From Planctomycetaceae bacterium (GTDB taxonomy: Bacteria; Planctomycetota; Planctomycetia; Planctomycetales; Planctomycetaceae): a stretch of 64,000 nt of DNA. The notes below the pieces were generated by a model. That model did not search any database and was not told the origin of the DNA. It worked only from the letters and a program-made list of their open reading frames with translations. The DNA lies in the NCBI GenBank assembly GCA_020638955.1, contig JACKHO010000006.1, positions 455,418 to 519,417 of the forward strand, written 5' to 3'. Positions 9,323 to 18,836 of this stretch are shown here, piece by piece. Position 1 is the stretch's first letter. Every line of letters begins with the position of its first letter. Made by a program: the position numbers and the translations under genes.

Positions 9323-9949
9323 CTAGAACGACTGCCGTCCGCGGAGGGCATCGGAAAGCATTTCCTTGTTGGCAAACTCGAGCACGCTTCCGGTCGCAAT
9401 TCCGCGGGCAAGCCGGGTAATGCGGACGTCCATCCCGTCCAGGAGGTTGGAAATGTAGAGGGCGGTGCCATCTCCTTCGAGCGTGGGATTCGTCGCCATA
9501 ATGAGTTCTTTGACTCCGTCACGACGAATTCGCTGGACGAGAGGATTAATCGACAAATCGTCGGGGTTGATCCCTTCCAGCGGGGCAATTCGTCCACCCA
9601 GTACGTGATACGTCCCGTCGAAGGAAGACGCCGCCTCCAGCGAATTGACGTCCTTTGGCTGCTCGACCACGCAAACGACCGTGCGGTCGCGGCGAGGGTC
9701 GCTGCAAATACTGCACAGTTCCCGGTCGGTCAAATTGAAACAATTCTTGCAGCGGCGAATGGTGTTGCGGACTTCGTGAATCGCTTCCGCCAGTGCAAGT
9801 GCTTCCCCTTTGGAACAGCTGATGATGTGATTCGCCAGCCGCTCCGCCGTTTTGCGGCCAATTCCCGGAAGCAGCGAGAACTGATGCACGAGCCGCCCCA
9901 CGGCCGGTCCGAAAGGATGCTGTTCAATATCAAAGTTTTTGGCGGACAT
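9323..9949 (-). CDS. recR: Recombination mediator protein RecR
   Basis: RecR (208 residues) acts with RecF/RecO to load RecA at gaps. Visible parts are the helix-hairpin-helix (LLPGIGRKTAERLANHI), the C4 zinc finger (CKNCFNLTDRELCSIC), the Toprim domain (VVCVVEQPKDVNSLE, LGGRIAPLEGINP) and a C-terminal Walker-like LARGIATGSVLEFA. The frame opens 15 codons earlier, but the ATG at 9949 gives the usual family start. It follows ybaB after a 103-base gap, the usual ybaB-recR order; dnaX, often the first gene of that cluster, is not adjacent here. Confidence 0.95.
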   Translation of the reverse strand: MSAKNFDIEQHPFGPAVGRLVHQFSLLPGIGRKTAERLANHIISCSKGEALALAEAIHEVRNTIRRCKNCFNLTDRELCSICSDPRRDRTVVCVVEQPKDVNSLEAASSFDGTYHVLGGRIAPLEGINPDDLSINPLVQRIRRDGVKELIMATNPTLEGDGTALYISNLLDGMDVRITRLARGIATGSVLEFANKEMLSDALRGRQSF

Positions 9950-10052
9950 TTGCAGAACTCTTCCGTGAGTGAACACCGCCCACGGCGGCAACAACCTTCC
10001 GAACAGGTGAAATTATGGGAGCCCGACACGAAACGGCAAGACCGGCTGTGAT

Positions 10053-10388
10053 TTACATTTGCAGAAACTTGTCGAGTCCGGGAAGTCCGAGTCCCTGAGT
10101 CAGCTTCGAAAGTTCCTCGGCCGTCGTCTGCCTGGCCTGTTCGAATGCCGCATTGCAGGCCGCGTGTGTGTGTCGCTCCATATCCTCTTTGTCGAGCTCG
10201 GCGTACGACTCACTGAAGACCATGCTAATGACGCGATGATCCCCCGACACGACGACTTCCACATAGCCGCCTTCCGACGTCGCAGTCAGCCGCATTTCCG
10301 CCAGCCGCTGTTTCATTTGCTGGGCCTGCTCCTGAATCGCCTGAGGATTCGACATCAGCCGGGCCAAGCTGGCCAGTCCATTAAACAT
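10053..10388 (-). CDS. ybaB: YbaB/EbfC-family nucleoid-associated protein
   Basis: This small DNA-binding protein (111 residues) forms dimers in the cytoplasm. The pattern MFNGLASLARLMSNPQAIQE, then QQMKQRLAEMRLTATSEGGYVEVVVSGDHRV, matches the family core. A helical C-terminus (AFEQARQTTAEELSKLTQGLG LPGL) follows. The ATG at 10388 has a good AGGGAG ribosome site upstream, so the longer open frame to 10586 is rejected. It is the first gene of the minus-strand run ybaB-recR-rpoN. Confidence 0.92.
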   Translation of the reverse strand: MFNGLASLARLMSNPQAIQEQAQQMKQRLAEMRLTATSEGGYVEVVVSGDHRVISMVFSESYAELDKEDMERHTHAACNAAFEQARQTTAEELSKLTQGLGLPGLDKFLQM

Positions 10389-10716
10389 AGGTGACTCCCT
10401 GTCATTTTGAATTCGCGCGACGCCAACGTCGGAAACCGCGAGTGTCCCGCATGGAGCGGAAGTGTGCAAGGTTCGTGGTTGAGAATCTGAATTGTACAAA
10501 TGCGCTGGAGACGCAGGACACCTGGCAAGTGCCCGGATTACAGCACTCTGTCCCTCCCATCCAAGGTCGCTTCGCATCTTGTCCATTTGCTAGAATCTCG
10601 CGAGTTTTCGTCGCATCACAAGCCGGGTCATTGGACTTCTTAATCGTGTGTGCGAACATGCGGGCCAGTGCGGAAGCGGTTGGCTGAGTTGAACAAATCG
10701 GGTGAGGAGAGAATAC

Positions 10717-12348
10717 GTGGCAAAGCGGCGTCGTTTGAGCAAGAAGAAGCAGAAATCAACCTTTCAGCCCGTTCTGAAGTGGGCTGGATTCGCCGTTGCT
10801 GCTGTGGCAATTGTCTGTGGGGCGTTCTGGGGAATTCCGAAGATTATCGGCTTGGTGTCGACCATCGAAGTTCCTAAGTTCGACGCGAAAACGTCCGATG
10901 CGAAATTCGATGTCGGTCCGGACACAACCAAGATTACGGGGCCGCTGCGGGCTGGTACGAAAATCGATTACCTCGCCGCAATGAATGAAAAATATGGGGC
11001 GGGTGTTACATCTGAAACGAACCGGGCTGTGTCGTTTATGCGTATTGCGGGAACAGGCATAAAGGAAGACGCGGCACACAAAGAACTGCTAAACCTCTTG
11101 GGGGATGGTTCGATAGTCCGGCAACCGCAGAAGCCTCTCAATCTCAAGGAACGTGGGGACAACGCTCTCCTAAGGGAGTTGAACGCAGCAAGTGTCAAGC
11201 CGTGGGACCGCACCTCGCGTCAGCGACTTGCCGAATGGTTGGATGAAGTGGACGCAGACCTCGACAGCCTGGCGGAGTCGTTGCGGCAACCGCACTTTCA
11301 TATTCCGCTCGTTGCTCAATCGATGTCGCGGACCGGACCCATTGTCTGCCCGGTGACTTCAGCCGTGTTTCCCAGTCCGGCGTCGAATCTCACCTTGGCG
11401 AAGGTATTTTCCGTACGTGCCATGTATCGGGCAGGAAATGGGAATTCGGCCGGCGCCGTGGACGATGTCGTTACCCAGTTGACATTCGCCCGATTAATGC
11501 AAAAGCAGCCTGCAACGATTGAACGTTTTGTGGGCATCTCTTCGGAATTCCTTGCAGCCTACTGTGCCCAAGGACTGGTCAACAGCGGAGTACTTGATGC
11601 AGGTGAAACGCAACGTCTCATTGCTGGAATCGAACAACTTCCTTTGCCCATTCCGTTCGCAGACCAAATCGACGAATACACGCGGTATATGGTGTTGGAT
11701 ATTGTTCAGGAGACAGCCAGCGAAGGGTTTACAGCACTCGGTCTGGCAATGCAGGGGAATGGTATTCAGCCTTCAGCCCAACTTGCCGGACTGGAACAGC
11801 GCTCCTATGACTGGAACGAAGCACTGCGCACTGTGAACAGCAACTTCGACATTGCCGTGGAGGGGTGTCGCCAAGCCAATTATGGCGAAGCGAAGCGGAG
11901 GCTCAGCGAGTATGATCGCGATTTGCGGGAGCGAATTAGTGCAGATATGACTGGTCCGTCATCTGCCGATGCCAAGAAGAATGGAAGACTCATCGGCAAC
12001 CTGATCACCACGATGTTCAAAGACCCTGAAGCGGTTTCTCTGGGCGGCGATGTGCGGAACCAAGTCCTCATTGACCTCACCTTGGCCGGCGCACGGCTTT
12101 CATTGCGGCGACTGCAAGGCGAGGAATTGCCAGACTCACTCGACGGATTTCGCGAAGTCATCTTGTTGAACGAGGACCCTTTCACGCAGGAGCCGCTCCA
12201 ATATGAAAGACGCGGCGGCTGGCTGCTTGTCTATTCCGTTGGCCCCAACGAAACTCGCGACGGTGCCCCTCGAAAAGTCGACGACGTCGGCCTAGTCTTC
12301 AAGCTCCTGGAAAACCCCATCGCTCCCAGCCCACTGGAAGTCGACTAG
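10717..12348 (+). CDS. Membrane-anchored protein of unknown function
   Basis: The predicted protein has 543 residues. A very basic N-terminus (AKRRRLSKKKQKS) is followed by one membrane helix (about residues 18-40, VLKWAGFAVAAVAIVCGAFWGI), and the rest should be extracytoplasmic. No catalytic motif was recognised. The long helical body contains DQIDEYTRYMVLDIVQETASEGF and ends with a short beta-rich segment (EPLQYERRGGWLLVYSVGPNETRDG). That tail resembles the closing segment of several planctomycete secreted proteins, but the match is only impressionistic. The start is taken as the GTG at 10717, because GGTGAGGAGAG lies 6 bases upstream and overlaps the alternative GTG at 10702. Confidence 0.75.
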   Translation: MAKRRRLSKKKQKSTFQPVLKWAGFAVAAVAIVCGAFWGIPKIIGLVSTIEVPKFDAKTSDAKFDVGPDTTKITGPLRAGTKIDYLAAMNEKYGAGVTSETNRAVSFMRIAGTGIKEDAAHKELLNLLGDGSIVRQPQKPLNLKERGDNALLRELNAASVKPWDRTSRQRLAEWLDEVDADLDSLAESLRQPHFHIPLVAQSMSRTGPIVCPVTSAVFPSPASNLTLAKVFSVRAMYRAGNGNSAGAVDDVVTQLTFARLMQKQPATIERFVGISSEFLAAYCAQGLVNSGVLDAGETQRLIAGIEQLPLPIPFADQIDEYTRYMVLDIVQETASEGFTALGLAMQGNGIQPSAQLAGLEQRSYDWNEALRTVNSNFDIAVEGCRQANYGEAKRRLSEYDRDLRERISADMTGPSSADAKKNGRLIGNLITTMFKDPEAVSLGGDVRNQVLIDLTLAGARLSLRRLQGEELPDSLDGFREVILLNEDPFTQEPLQYERRGGWLLVYSVGPNETRDGAPRKVDDVGLVFKLLENPIAPSPLEVD

Positions 12349-12370
12349 CCGGTCGGAAAAAAGTAGAGGG

Positions 12371-12425
12371 CGCCGAGGAATTAAGAGACTTCCAATTCTT
12401 CTCTGCGTTCTTTGCGTCCTCGGCG
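12371..12425. repeat. Inverted repeat with GCGTTCTTTGCGTCCTCGGCG tract
   Basis: CGCCGAGGA (12371-12379) pairs with TCCTCGGCG (12417-12425) around a 37-base loop containing CTCTGCGTTCTTTGCG. It lies between the convergent genes ending at 12348 and 12469. CTCTGCG-type tracts recur between genes in many bacterial genomes. Here it may act as a two-way terminator. Confidence 0.5.
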
Positions 12426-12468
12426 TTTCCGAATCTTTGCGATTGAACGCCGCGCCCACGGAAGCGAG

Positions 12469-13473
12469 TCAATCCTCATCAGGAGCGCAGTTGATGGCCA
12501 TTCCATCTTCGATGGCGATGAGTCTTTCGAACACGCTGTCGACTCTTTCGGTCTCCGGCTTGTGGTCAATGGTGTCGGTAATGAATTTGACAGAGCCATC
12601 GCCGAGCAGGATGTTGACGCCGCCGACATGATTGCTGCTGAGTCCAAAACGTGAGATTTCGTGTGACTCGTTGATGTGGGCCGATCCCCCGGCGAACGCG
12701 AATACAAGGCCGGAGTCGTACTTGGCCACGTTCGCCAGTTCTTCCTCGCGGTCGCGGCCGCCTTCGGTGACGCCCATTCCGCATTCCGCCGGAGTGGAAT
12801 TGTTCACCACGAACAACACGGCTGCCTGCGGCTGAACCCACCGTCGTCGCCAGGTTCGCTCCGAAAGGAAAACTGTGTTCGACGTGCCGTCGAGCACGTC
12901 TTTCAACCGAATCGAGCTGTTTCGGTAGAATGGTCCACGCAAGAGTTTTTTTGGATCGCGACGCAGCGGCCCCGTGGAATTCATGGCGACGTAGTTCATG
13001 ACGCCCAGAGAATGCCCGGCAATTTGCCGGTTGGGGGAACCATCGGCCAGCGAGGTTCCGATGTTGAGTTCCGGAGATCCACTGGAAGGGCAACGATATT
13101 CGGGACGTACAGCTCGCAACAGTTCAAGTTTGTCTTCGTCCTGCAAGGCCTGTTGAACCATCGTGTCCGATGCACTCAGCCTGCCGTAGCAAGAAGAACA
13201 GTCGGCATACGGCATTAGCGGAACACACCACGACCAGTGCCCTTCGTCTGGCTGAGCGTTTGTTTCCGCCAGATAGCCCGGTGGAAACACCTGATACGTG
13301 TCATGGTAGTTGTGCAGCGCCAGCCCGAGTTGTTTGAGGTTGTTCCGGCACTGACTCCGCCTCGCCTCCTCACGGGCATGGTTCACTGCTGGCAGCAACA
13401 GCGCGACCAGTAAGCCAATAATTACCAGGCAAACGATCAATTCGATGAGTGTAAATCCACGCCGCCGTACCAT
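12469..13473 (-). CDS. DUF1559 protein with type IV pilin-like N-terminal methylation motif
   Basis: The 334-residue protein begins MVRRRGFTLIELIVCLVIIG, a prepilin cleavage/methylation site (G/FTLIE) followed by one hydrophobic helix. The DUF1559 body follows (NNLKQLGLALHNYHDTYQVFPPG, DGTSNTVFLSE), and the C-terminal H-x9-DG motif reads HVGGVNILLGDGS. Planctomycete genomes hold tens to hundreds of such pseudopilins, which are exported and probably processed by a prepilin peptidase; their function is not known. The ATG at 13473 has a CAGGGAGC ribosome site, so the longer frame to 13647 is rejected. Confidence 0.9.
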   Translation of the reverse strand: MVRRRGFTLIELIVCLVIIGLLVALLLPAVNHAREEARRSQCRNNLKQLGLALHNYHDTYQVFPPGYLAETNAQPDEGHWSWCVPLMPYADCSSCYGRLSASDTMVQQALQDEDKLELLRAVRPEYRCPSSGSPELNIGTSLADGSPNRQIAGHSLGVMNYVAMNSTGPLRRDPKKLLRGPFYRNSSIRLKDVLDGTSNTVFLSERTWRRRWVQPQAAVLFVVNNSTPAECGMGVTEGGRDREEELANVAKYDSGLVFAFAGGSAHINESHEISRFGLSSNHVGGVNILLGDGSVKFITDTIDHKPETERVDSVFERLIAIEDGMAINCAPDED

Positions 13474-13623
13474 GCGCTGCTCCCTGCGAATTCCAAGTCG
13501 ACGTTCACTACGCGAAAAAGGCGTCGTCTGTTGGAGGATTACGTAGAAGGCGGGAGAATGAGCGACAGCAGCGTTTTGACTATCGCGAGTTGCCAGATGA
13601 AGCCGTCTGCGGTTTCGTGAACT

Positions 13624-13694
13624 CACAAACAGGCATGTCTGTGTCACCTGAGAATTGCCAGCTGATGGACTAGCGGGGCAGACTCCCGTCTGCC
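13624..13694. repeat. REP-like hairpin copy 2 plus a second short hairpin
   Basis: CACAAACA-GGCA-TGTCTGTG followed by TCACC (13624-13648) is a copy, with one arm mismatch, of the hairpins at 3466 and 41168. At 13677-13694 a second hairpin has arms GGCAGAC and GTCTGCC around TCCC. Both sit between the DUF1559 gene and the end of the upstream PSD1 gene. Confidence 0.6.
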
Positions 13695-13702
13695 GGAATA
13701 AA

Positions 13703-16700
13703 CTACGGCTTCATCAAAAACTCGTCGAGGTTGAGCAGGACATTCGAAACCGCGGTCCAGGCGGCGAGGTCGGTGACGGACAGGCCTTCGGGGGGATTCC
13801 CCAACGGAACCGTGGCGAGTTGTTTCGCTTCGGCTTCGCGAGAAGCAAAATGTTCGCGAGCGAGATTGAAGAGTTGGACCAGTTGTTCGACTTCGGCATC
13901 ATCAGCAGAACGTACGAGGCAGGTTTCGATGCCGAAGCGGGCTTGTTCTGAGGCATCGCCCGGGTGTTGAGCAATTTTGCGGGCGAGGGACTGGGCGGCT
14001 TCGATGTAGACGGGATCATTTAATGTTACGAGTGCCTGCAGAGGAGTGTTCGTGCTTGTACGGCGTACGGTGCAGACTTCGCGGTTGGGGGCATCAAATG
14101 TCGCCATGGACGGATACGGATTGGATCGACGCCAGGTGGTGTAGAGGCCGCGACGATATTTGTCGTCGCCGTCGCTGGTTTGCCAGTCGATACCACTACC
14201 AAACGCGGCGTTGAGTCCGAGGCTCGGCTGCGGCGGTTTGACGGGTGGTCCGTACATTTTATCGCTGAGCAGGCCAGAAACGGCCAGGGCCTGATCGCGC
14301 ACCATTTCGGCAGTGAGTCGCACACGCGGACCGCGCGAGAGTTGTGAATTGTCGGGATCGAGTTCGAGGAGGTCGGTGGTCACTGCTGACGACTGCCGGT
14401 ACGTGGCGGACGTGACGATTTTCCGCACCAGCGCTTTCGTATTCCATCCCGACTCGACCAGTTCAACAGCCAGCCAGTCCAGCAAGTGAGGATGCGTGGG
14501 CAACTGTCCCTGCGAACCGAATTCTTCACTGGTCGACACCAGGCCGCGTCCGAAGATTGCTTCCCAGTATCGGTTGGCAATGACGCGCGGCGTCAAAGGG
14601 TTGCTTTCGGCAATGAGCCACTGGGCGAGGCCGAGACGATTTGGTTCGGCTCCTTCTGGCAGTGCGCCAAAGACCTTGGGCACGCCGGGCGAAACTTCCT
14701 TGCCGAGGGCCATGAAGTTCCCTCGGATTTGAATGTTTGTCTTGCGCAGTTGGTTCTCGGCAAGCTCCCGGTAAATGGGAACGGTCGTCGCGGGTTTCTG
14801 TTCGGCAATGAGCTTGCGAACCGCAGCCAGACGTTCACGCTGCATAGCGAGCGAAGGAGCGACGTTTTCCAGAAAATGCTTCTCCAGAGTTTGCTGCTGC
14901 TCAGGATTTCGCTTGGCCGCATCCAGTCGGGCAATGTTGAGAATGTTCGCCGGGACCTGAGCAAGGCTGGCGGCACGTGCATCGCGACTGAGACGAACTC
15001 CTACCTGACCGACGGTGTGGTTGGTGTGCTTCGAGAGCTGCTCAATCCGCAGTTCAATGATGTCGTCGCTGGAAATCTGAACGGGCGAGCTGGGAACGAG
15101 CGTTAACGTGTGGGGCTCGGTTGTCGCACCGCCCACCGCCCAGCCGGAGTTGTTGGGATCCTTTGTCGCCAACACGCCGCTGGCACCAAAGCTCGGTTGT
15201 TCATAATCAGCGTAGGCCGCGGCGAACTGAAGTTCACGGGCGCCGCTGGGCGCAAACTCCTGCGAGGGATTTGGGAACTGCTCCACCGTTTGAGACCAGA
15301 CGACGTTGCGGTTCTCGTCGAGCAACTGCACGGTGTAATTGTTCAGGCGATTGCCGACGTTTCCATCAGTCCGATTCCAGACGGCAATGCGGTCCACGGC
15401 GGCACTCGCTTTCAAATCAACTTCCCACCAGGGGCTGTCATCCTGTGCTGTGTGCGTGGTGGATTTCTTCGTAAACTCGCCGTCGGTGTTGCCATCGATT
15501 GCGAACTTCGCCGGGCCGTCGTAATCGGTGCTGCTCTGCGTGGCTTCCCCCTTGAGGGCCACGTTTTCATTGCCAGAGAAGACCTGAACTTCGGCCAGGG
15601 AAAGAAACTGCTTTTGGCCGGGCATGGCGACACGGACGTAGCGTCCAGACGGACGCGAATTTCCCTGCGGCACAATCGTGGCCTTCACAGATGTAATGAC
15701 GAAGTTACCGCCGCCAAAGCCGGAACCACCGGCGGGTAAGCTCTCGTGTGGGAAGGTTTGCAGTTGAATGGCCTGCAAAGGTGATTGTTCATCAACAGCG
15801 GTGACCTGCAGTTTGAGAGTGAGCACATCCGTTGCATTAGACTCTTCTACGAGCACACGCTGGTCCTCGATCACCTGGAGTTTCGCCTGTTCTTTCGAAT
15901 CTGCACCATTGATGCGAGGTGATTCCCAATTCAATTCCTGCTTCAATGAGGCATCCCACTCGGCCAGTTCACGTCGTAGCTCGAGCGTCATTGTGGCCAG
16001 CACAGTTTCCAATTGCTGCTGCTCCGCTTCCCACGACTGTTTCTGCTGCCGCTGTTCGTCGGTGTAGACTTCGAGCAGCGGACTTTCATCGCGGCGGTCG
16101 GCGTCCTGCGTGTTATTTAAGATGGCAAACAGCCGGTAGAATTCTTCCTGTGAAATCGGGTCGTATTTGTGGTTGTGGCACTGGGCACAGTTGATGGTGG
16201 TTCCCATCCAGGTCGCCATGGTCGTGTTCACCCGGTCGACAATGGCGACGTTGCGGAACTCCTCGTCATTCGTGCCCCCCTCGTTGTTCGTCAGCGTGTT
16301 GCGATGAAACGCTGTCGCGATGAGCTGAGAATCAGACGGCATTGGCAGCATGTCACCAGCGATTTGCTCGACAGTGAACTGGTCGAATGGCATGTTCTCG
16401 TTAATGGCCTTAATGACCCAGTCGCGGTAGGCCCAAATGGTGCGCGGAGGGTCATCGGCGTATCCGGCGGAGTCGGCGTAGCGCGCCAAATCGAGCCACT
16501 TCCGAGCCCAGTGTTCTCCATAAGCCGGCTTCTGCAGGAAATGATCGACCACTTGCTCATAGGCATCTGGAGCAGAATTGTTAACGAACGTAGCAACCTC
16601 TTCGGCAGTCGGAGGGAGGCCTGTCAGATCAAGTGCGACCCGACGAATGAGTGTCCTTCGATCGGCCTCAGGCGGCGGTCCCAGACCTTTCTCGGCGAGC

Positions 16701-17170
16701 CGTGCCTGCACGAAGTAATCGATTTCGTTTCGGCACAGCTCCGAATTCGGGACAGCTGGCAATTGCGGGCGATTGGGCCGGGCGTAGGACCAGTGCTCTG
16801 CAAACGGTGCTTCCTGCGTGATCCAGCGTTTCAGGAGTTCAACCTCTTTGGCGGTCAGCTTTGCACCGAATTCAGCGGGCGGCATGCGAAGTGATTCATC
16901 ATCGGCCGTAACGCGCGCAATGAGTTCGCTCCAATCCGGTTTGCCCGGCACAATGGCGTGTGCACCAGAGTCGAGCTCACTCGTCGCACTGCTGCGATCA
17001 TCGAGACGCAAACCAGACTGGCGCTGTTCTTCGTCGGGGCCGTGGCACGCGAAACACTTGTTTGACAGTAACGGCCGGACTTCGGTTGTGAAATCGACGG
17101 GCGGTTCTGCTGCGAGCGAGTTGGCTGTCAAACAAACGAGGGAAAGGCAGGAAAGCAGGTAACGGTTCAT
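13703..17170 (-). CDS. PSD1-type secreted protein (cytochrome-like, DUF1549, DUF1553), protein 1
   Basis: This large exported protein (1155 residues) starts with a signal peptide (about 1-21, ending SLAAE). A PSCyt1 region follows with heme motif CFACH (C39, C42, H43), then DUF1549 (about 130-360) with a second CAQCHNHKYDP motif. A beta-rich middle region resembles F5/8-type or carbohydrate-binding modules (about 480-700, with GRYVRVAMPGQKQFLSLAEVQVFSG). DUF1553 (about 820-1100) includes NRYWEAIFGRGLV and NTPLQALVTLNDPVYIEAA. Such proteins are typical of Planctomycetes, and a role in attacking complex sulfated polysaccharides has been proposed. The ATG at 17170 gives a clean signal peptide; a TTG four codons upstream is an alternative. 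It lies 18 bases after the isochorismatase-ThuA gene, so the two probably form an operon. Confidence 0.92.
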   Translation of the reverse strand: MNRYLLSCLSLVCLTANSLAAEPPVDFTTEVRPLLSNKCFACHGPDEEQRQSGLRLDDRSSATSELDSGAHAIVPGKPDWSELIARVTADDESLRMPPAEFGAKLTAKEVELLKRWITQEAPFAEHWSYARPNRPQLPAVPNSELCRNEIDYFVQARLAEKGLGPPPEADRRTLIRRVALDLTGLPPTAEEVATFVNNSAPDAYEQVVDHFLQKPAYGEHWARKWLDLARYADSAGYADDPPRTIWAYRDWVIKAINENMPFDQFTVEQIAGDMLPMPSDSQLIATAFHRNTLTNNEGGTNDEEFRNVAIVDRVNTTMATWMGTTINCAQCHNHKYDPISQEEFYRLFAILNNTQDADRRDESPLLEVYTDEQRQQKQSWEAEQQQLETVLATMTLELRRELAEWDASLKQELNWESPRINGADSKEQAKLQVIEDQRVLVEESNATDVLTLKLQVTAVDEQSPLQAIQLQTFPHESLPAGGSGFGGGNFVITSVKATIVPQGNSRPSGRYVRVAMPGQKQFLSLAEVQVFSGNENVALKGEATQSSTDYDGPAKFAIDGNTDGEFTKKSTTHTAQDDSPWWEVDLKASAAVDRIAVWNRTDGNVGNRLNNYTVQLLDENRNVVWSQTVEQFPNPSQEFAPSGARELQFAAAYADYEQPSFGASGVLATKDPNNSGWAVGGATTEPHTLTLVPSSPVQISSDDIIELRIEQLSKHTNHTVGQVGVRLSRDARAASLAQVPANILNIARLDAAKRNPEQQQTLEKHFLENVAPSLAMQRERLAAVRKLIAEQKPATTVPIYRELAENQLRKTNIQIRGNFMALGKEVSPGVPKVFGALPEGAEPNRLGLAQWLIAESNPLTPRVIANRYWEAIFGRGLVSTSEEFGSQGQLPTHPHLLDWLAVELVESGWNTKALVRKIVTSATYRQSSAVTTDLLELDPDNSQLSRGPRVRLTAEMVRDQALAVSGLLSDKMYGPPVKPPQPSLGLNAAFGSGIDWQTSDGDDKYRRGLYTTWRRSNPYPSMATFDAPNREVCTVRRTSTNTPLQALVTLNDPVYIEAAQSLARKIAQHPGDASEQARFGIETCLVRSADDAEVEQLVQLFNLAREHFASREAEAKQLATVPLGNPPEGLSVTDLAAWTAVSNVLLNLDEFLMKP

Positions 17171-17188
17171 GGTGTCACCCAAGGCGGG

Positions 17189-18754
17189 TTATTGCTGAGC
17201 GGCCCAGTGCAGGCCGTTCAGAAGCAGTTTACGGAAGGAGGGTTCTTCGAAGTCGGACACGTGGCCGAGCGAGGTATAGAACGATTTGCCACCATCTTGG
17301 CGGGTGAAAGTCCAGGCGACCGGTTCGGGGGCTGCATCGACGACGGTGCCGGTCATGAGCACCTGGCAGCCCTCGGCCAGTGGCGACGGCATGTAGAGTG
17401 ATCCCCCTGAAAGGAAATCAGTACGTTCAATTCCATCAAGCAACGCGCCGTCACCCGTGACATGCACGGTGGTTTGCAGTTTGTTGTTGTGGTGGTTGGC
17501 ATAGCTGCCGCCGAAGACTTCGGCGTCAAACTCGGGCCAGTCAGCCAGACCTTCCGGCGCTGGTTGATTTCGCAGACAAAAGGCGTGACTCGCAGTCCGA
17601 ATGCCGACGACCGGTTTTCCGTCTGTGATGTGCTTGCGAATGATCGCCAGTTGTTCGGGAGGCAACGTCCGCCGACGCACGCTGACGAACAGCACATCAG
17701 CCGATTCGACAGCGAACAGTCCGGGAATGTCATTTCGGTCCTCCGCGTTATCAAAGACGAAGCTGACTTTGAAGTCGCGCCCCAATTCTTCAGCGGCGAA
17801 TTTCGGCAAGGAGACTTCCGTCTTGTACTCGCTTTCCGCACTGATGATGACGAGGTGCGGCCGCTGGTCGTTCTTGAACTTGAACTCTTCCCCGCCAATG
17901 AACTGTGTGCTGGTAATCGATGGGCAAACCCATTTCTCAATGTGTTCGACAATGAGGTCAGTCCCCGTGAAGTGGCTGACGAAGGGAGCCTGTTTGGGGT
18001 TGTACATGGTGTCCGTCATGTCCCGCATGAGGACCGCGTTCTTACCGTTGCGGGCCAATTGCCGCAGACCGAACGGGCGACCAAGGACGCACATATTCGT
18101 GTGAACCCCGGCGAGAATGACATTTTTAATACCGCGGGCTTCCAGGATGTTCCAAATCTCTTTGCCTTGATCGGAAATGAAATCACGCTCGGAATCAATC
18201 TCAATTCCTGCATGCTGTCGCACCCACGGGGCCTTGGGATTCCGCCCCTGCCCTTCGAGCTCTTTGAGCCAGGCAGCGTGCTCGGCCTCTTCGTCGTCGC
18301 AACCACCATCAGTCTGGTCGATGGGATAGGCTCCCTGTTCTTCACTGGGAATCTTGTAACACCAGGAGCCGATTTCGTCGGGATAGCTTCCAGCGGCAGC
18401 CATGTTTTGAGCACGAAGCCGCGCTGCGTGCGACTTGTAGAACTCCATGCAACTGCTGGGAGCATGGATGATGGTGACGCCCCGCTTGCGGGCGTCGTTT
18501 GTGACGTCATTGAGCCGTGGGACCAGTTCATTGACTCGCAGCACGGCATGGTGGGAATGGTGCGAGTCCCAGACATCGCACAGAATGAGTGCGGTCTCAC
18601 CGGGCTGCCACTGTTCTTCGCGCCGCAGTGTGTGAAATCGCTGGGTCCCCTCCGCCGTTTCCAGTCGATAACGGAGCGTCAGGTGAATGGGATCTGCGGC
18701 AACGACCATGTTGCAGAGACTCAGCAGCGCGAACAGGAGATGTCGACAAGGCAT
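17189..18754 (-). CDS. Secreted isochorismatase-like / ThuA-like fusion protein
   Basis: The 521-residue protein has a signal peptide (about 1-19, ending MVVAAD). Residues about 53-275 are a cysteine-hydrolase (isochorismatase-like) domain with catalytic Asp D60 (ALILCDVWD) and Cys C222 in GVHTNMCVLGRPFG. Residues about 298-518 resemble ThuA, a glutamine-amidotransferase-like fold (LVIISAESEYKTEVSLP, GKPVVGIRTASHAF, FGGSYANHHNN, SFYTSLGHVSDF). Isochorismatase relatives hydrolyse C-N or ether bonds, while ThuA is linked to disaccharide metabolism. The joined activity is unknown and may concern modified sugars outside the cytoplasm. It is cotranscribed with PSD1 protein 1 just downstream. Confidence 0.85.
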   Translation of the reverse strand: MPCRHLLFALLSLCNMVVAADPIHLTLRYRLETAEGTQRFHTLRREEQWQPGETALILCDVWDSHHSHHAVLRVNELVPRLNDVTNDARKRGVTIIHAPSSCMEFYKSHAARLRAQNMAAAGSYPDEIGSWCYKIPSEEQGAYPIDQTDGGCDDEEAEHAAWLKELEGQGRNPKAPWVRQHAGIEIDSERDFISDQGKEIWNILEARGIKNVILAGVHTNMCVLGRPFGLRQLARNGKNAVLMRDMTDTMYNPKQAPFVSHFTGTDLIVEHIEKWVCPSITSTQFIGGEEFKFKNDQRPHLVIISAESEYKTEVSLPKFAAEELGRDFKVSFVFDNAEDRNDIPGLFAVESADVLFVSVRRRTLPPEQLAIIRKHITDGKPVVGIRTASHAFCLRNQPAPEGLADWPEFDAEVFGGSYANHHNNKLQTTVHVTGDGALLDGIERTDFLSGGSLYMPSPLAEGCQVLMTGTVVDAAPEPVAWTFTRQDGGKSFYTSLGHVSDFEEPSFRKLLLNGLHWAAQQ

Positions 18755-18836
18755 GACGGTTTCCGGGGGATAATGAAATCAAAACTTACTGATAACAGAA
18801 TAGGTCCACCGCTTCAGCGGGGCAATCCGGTTGGTG

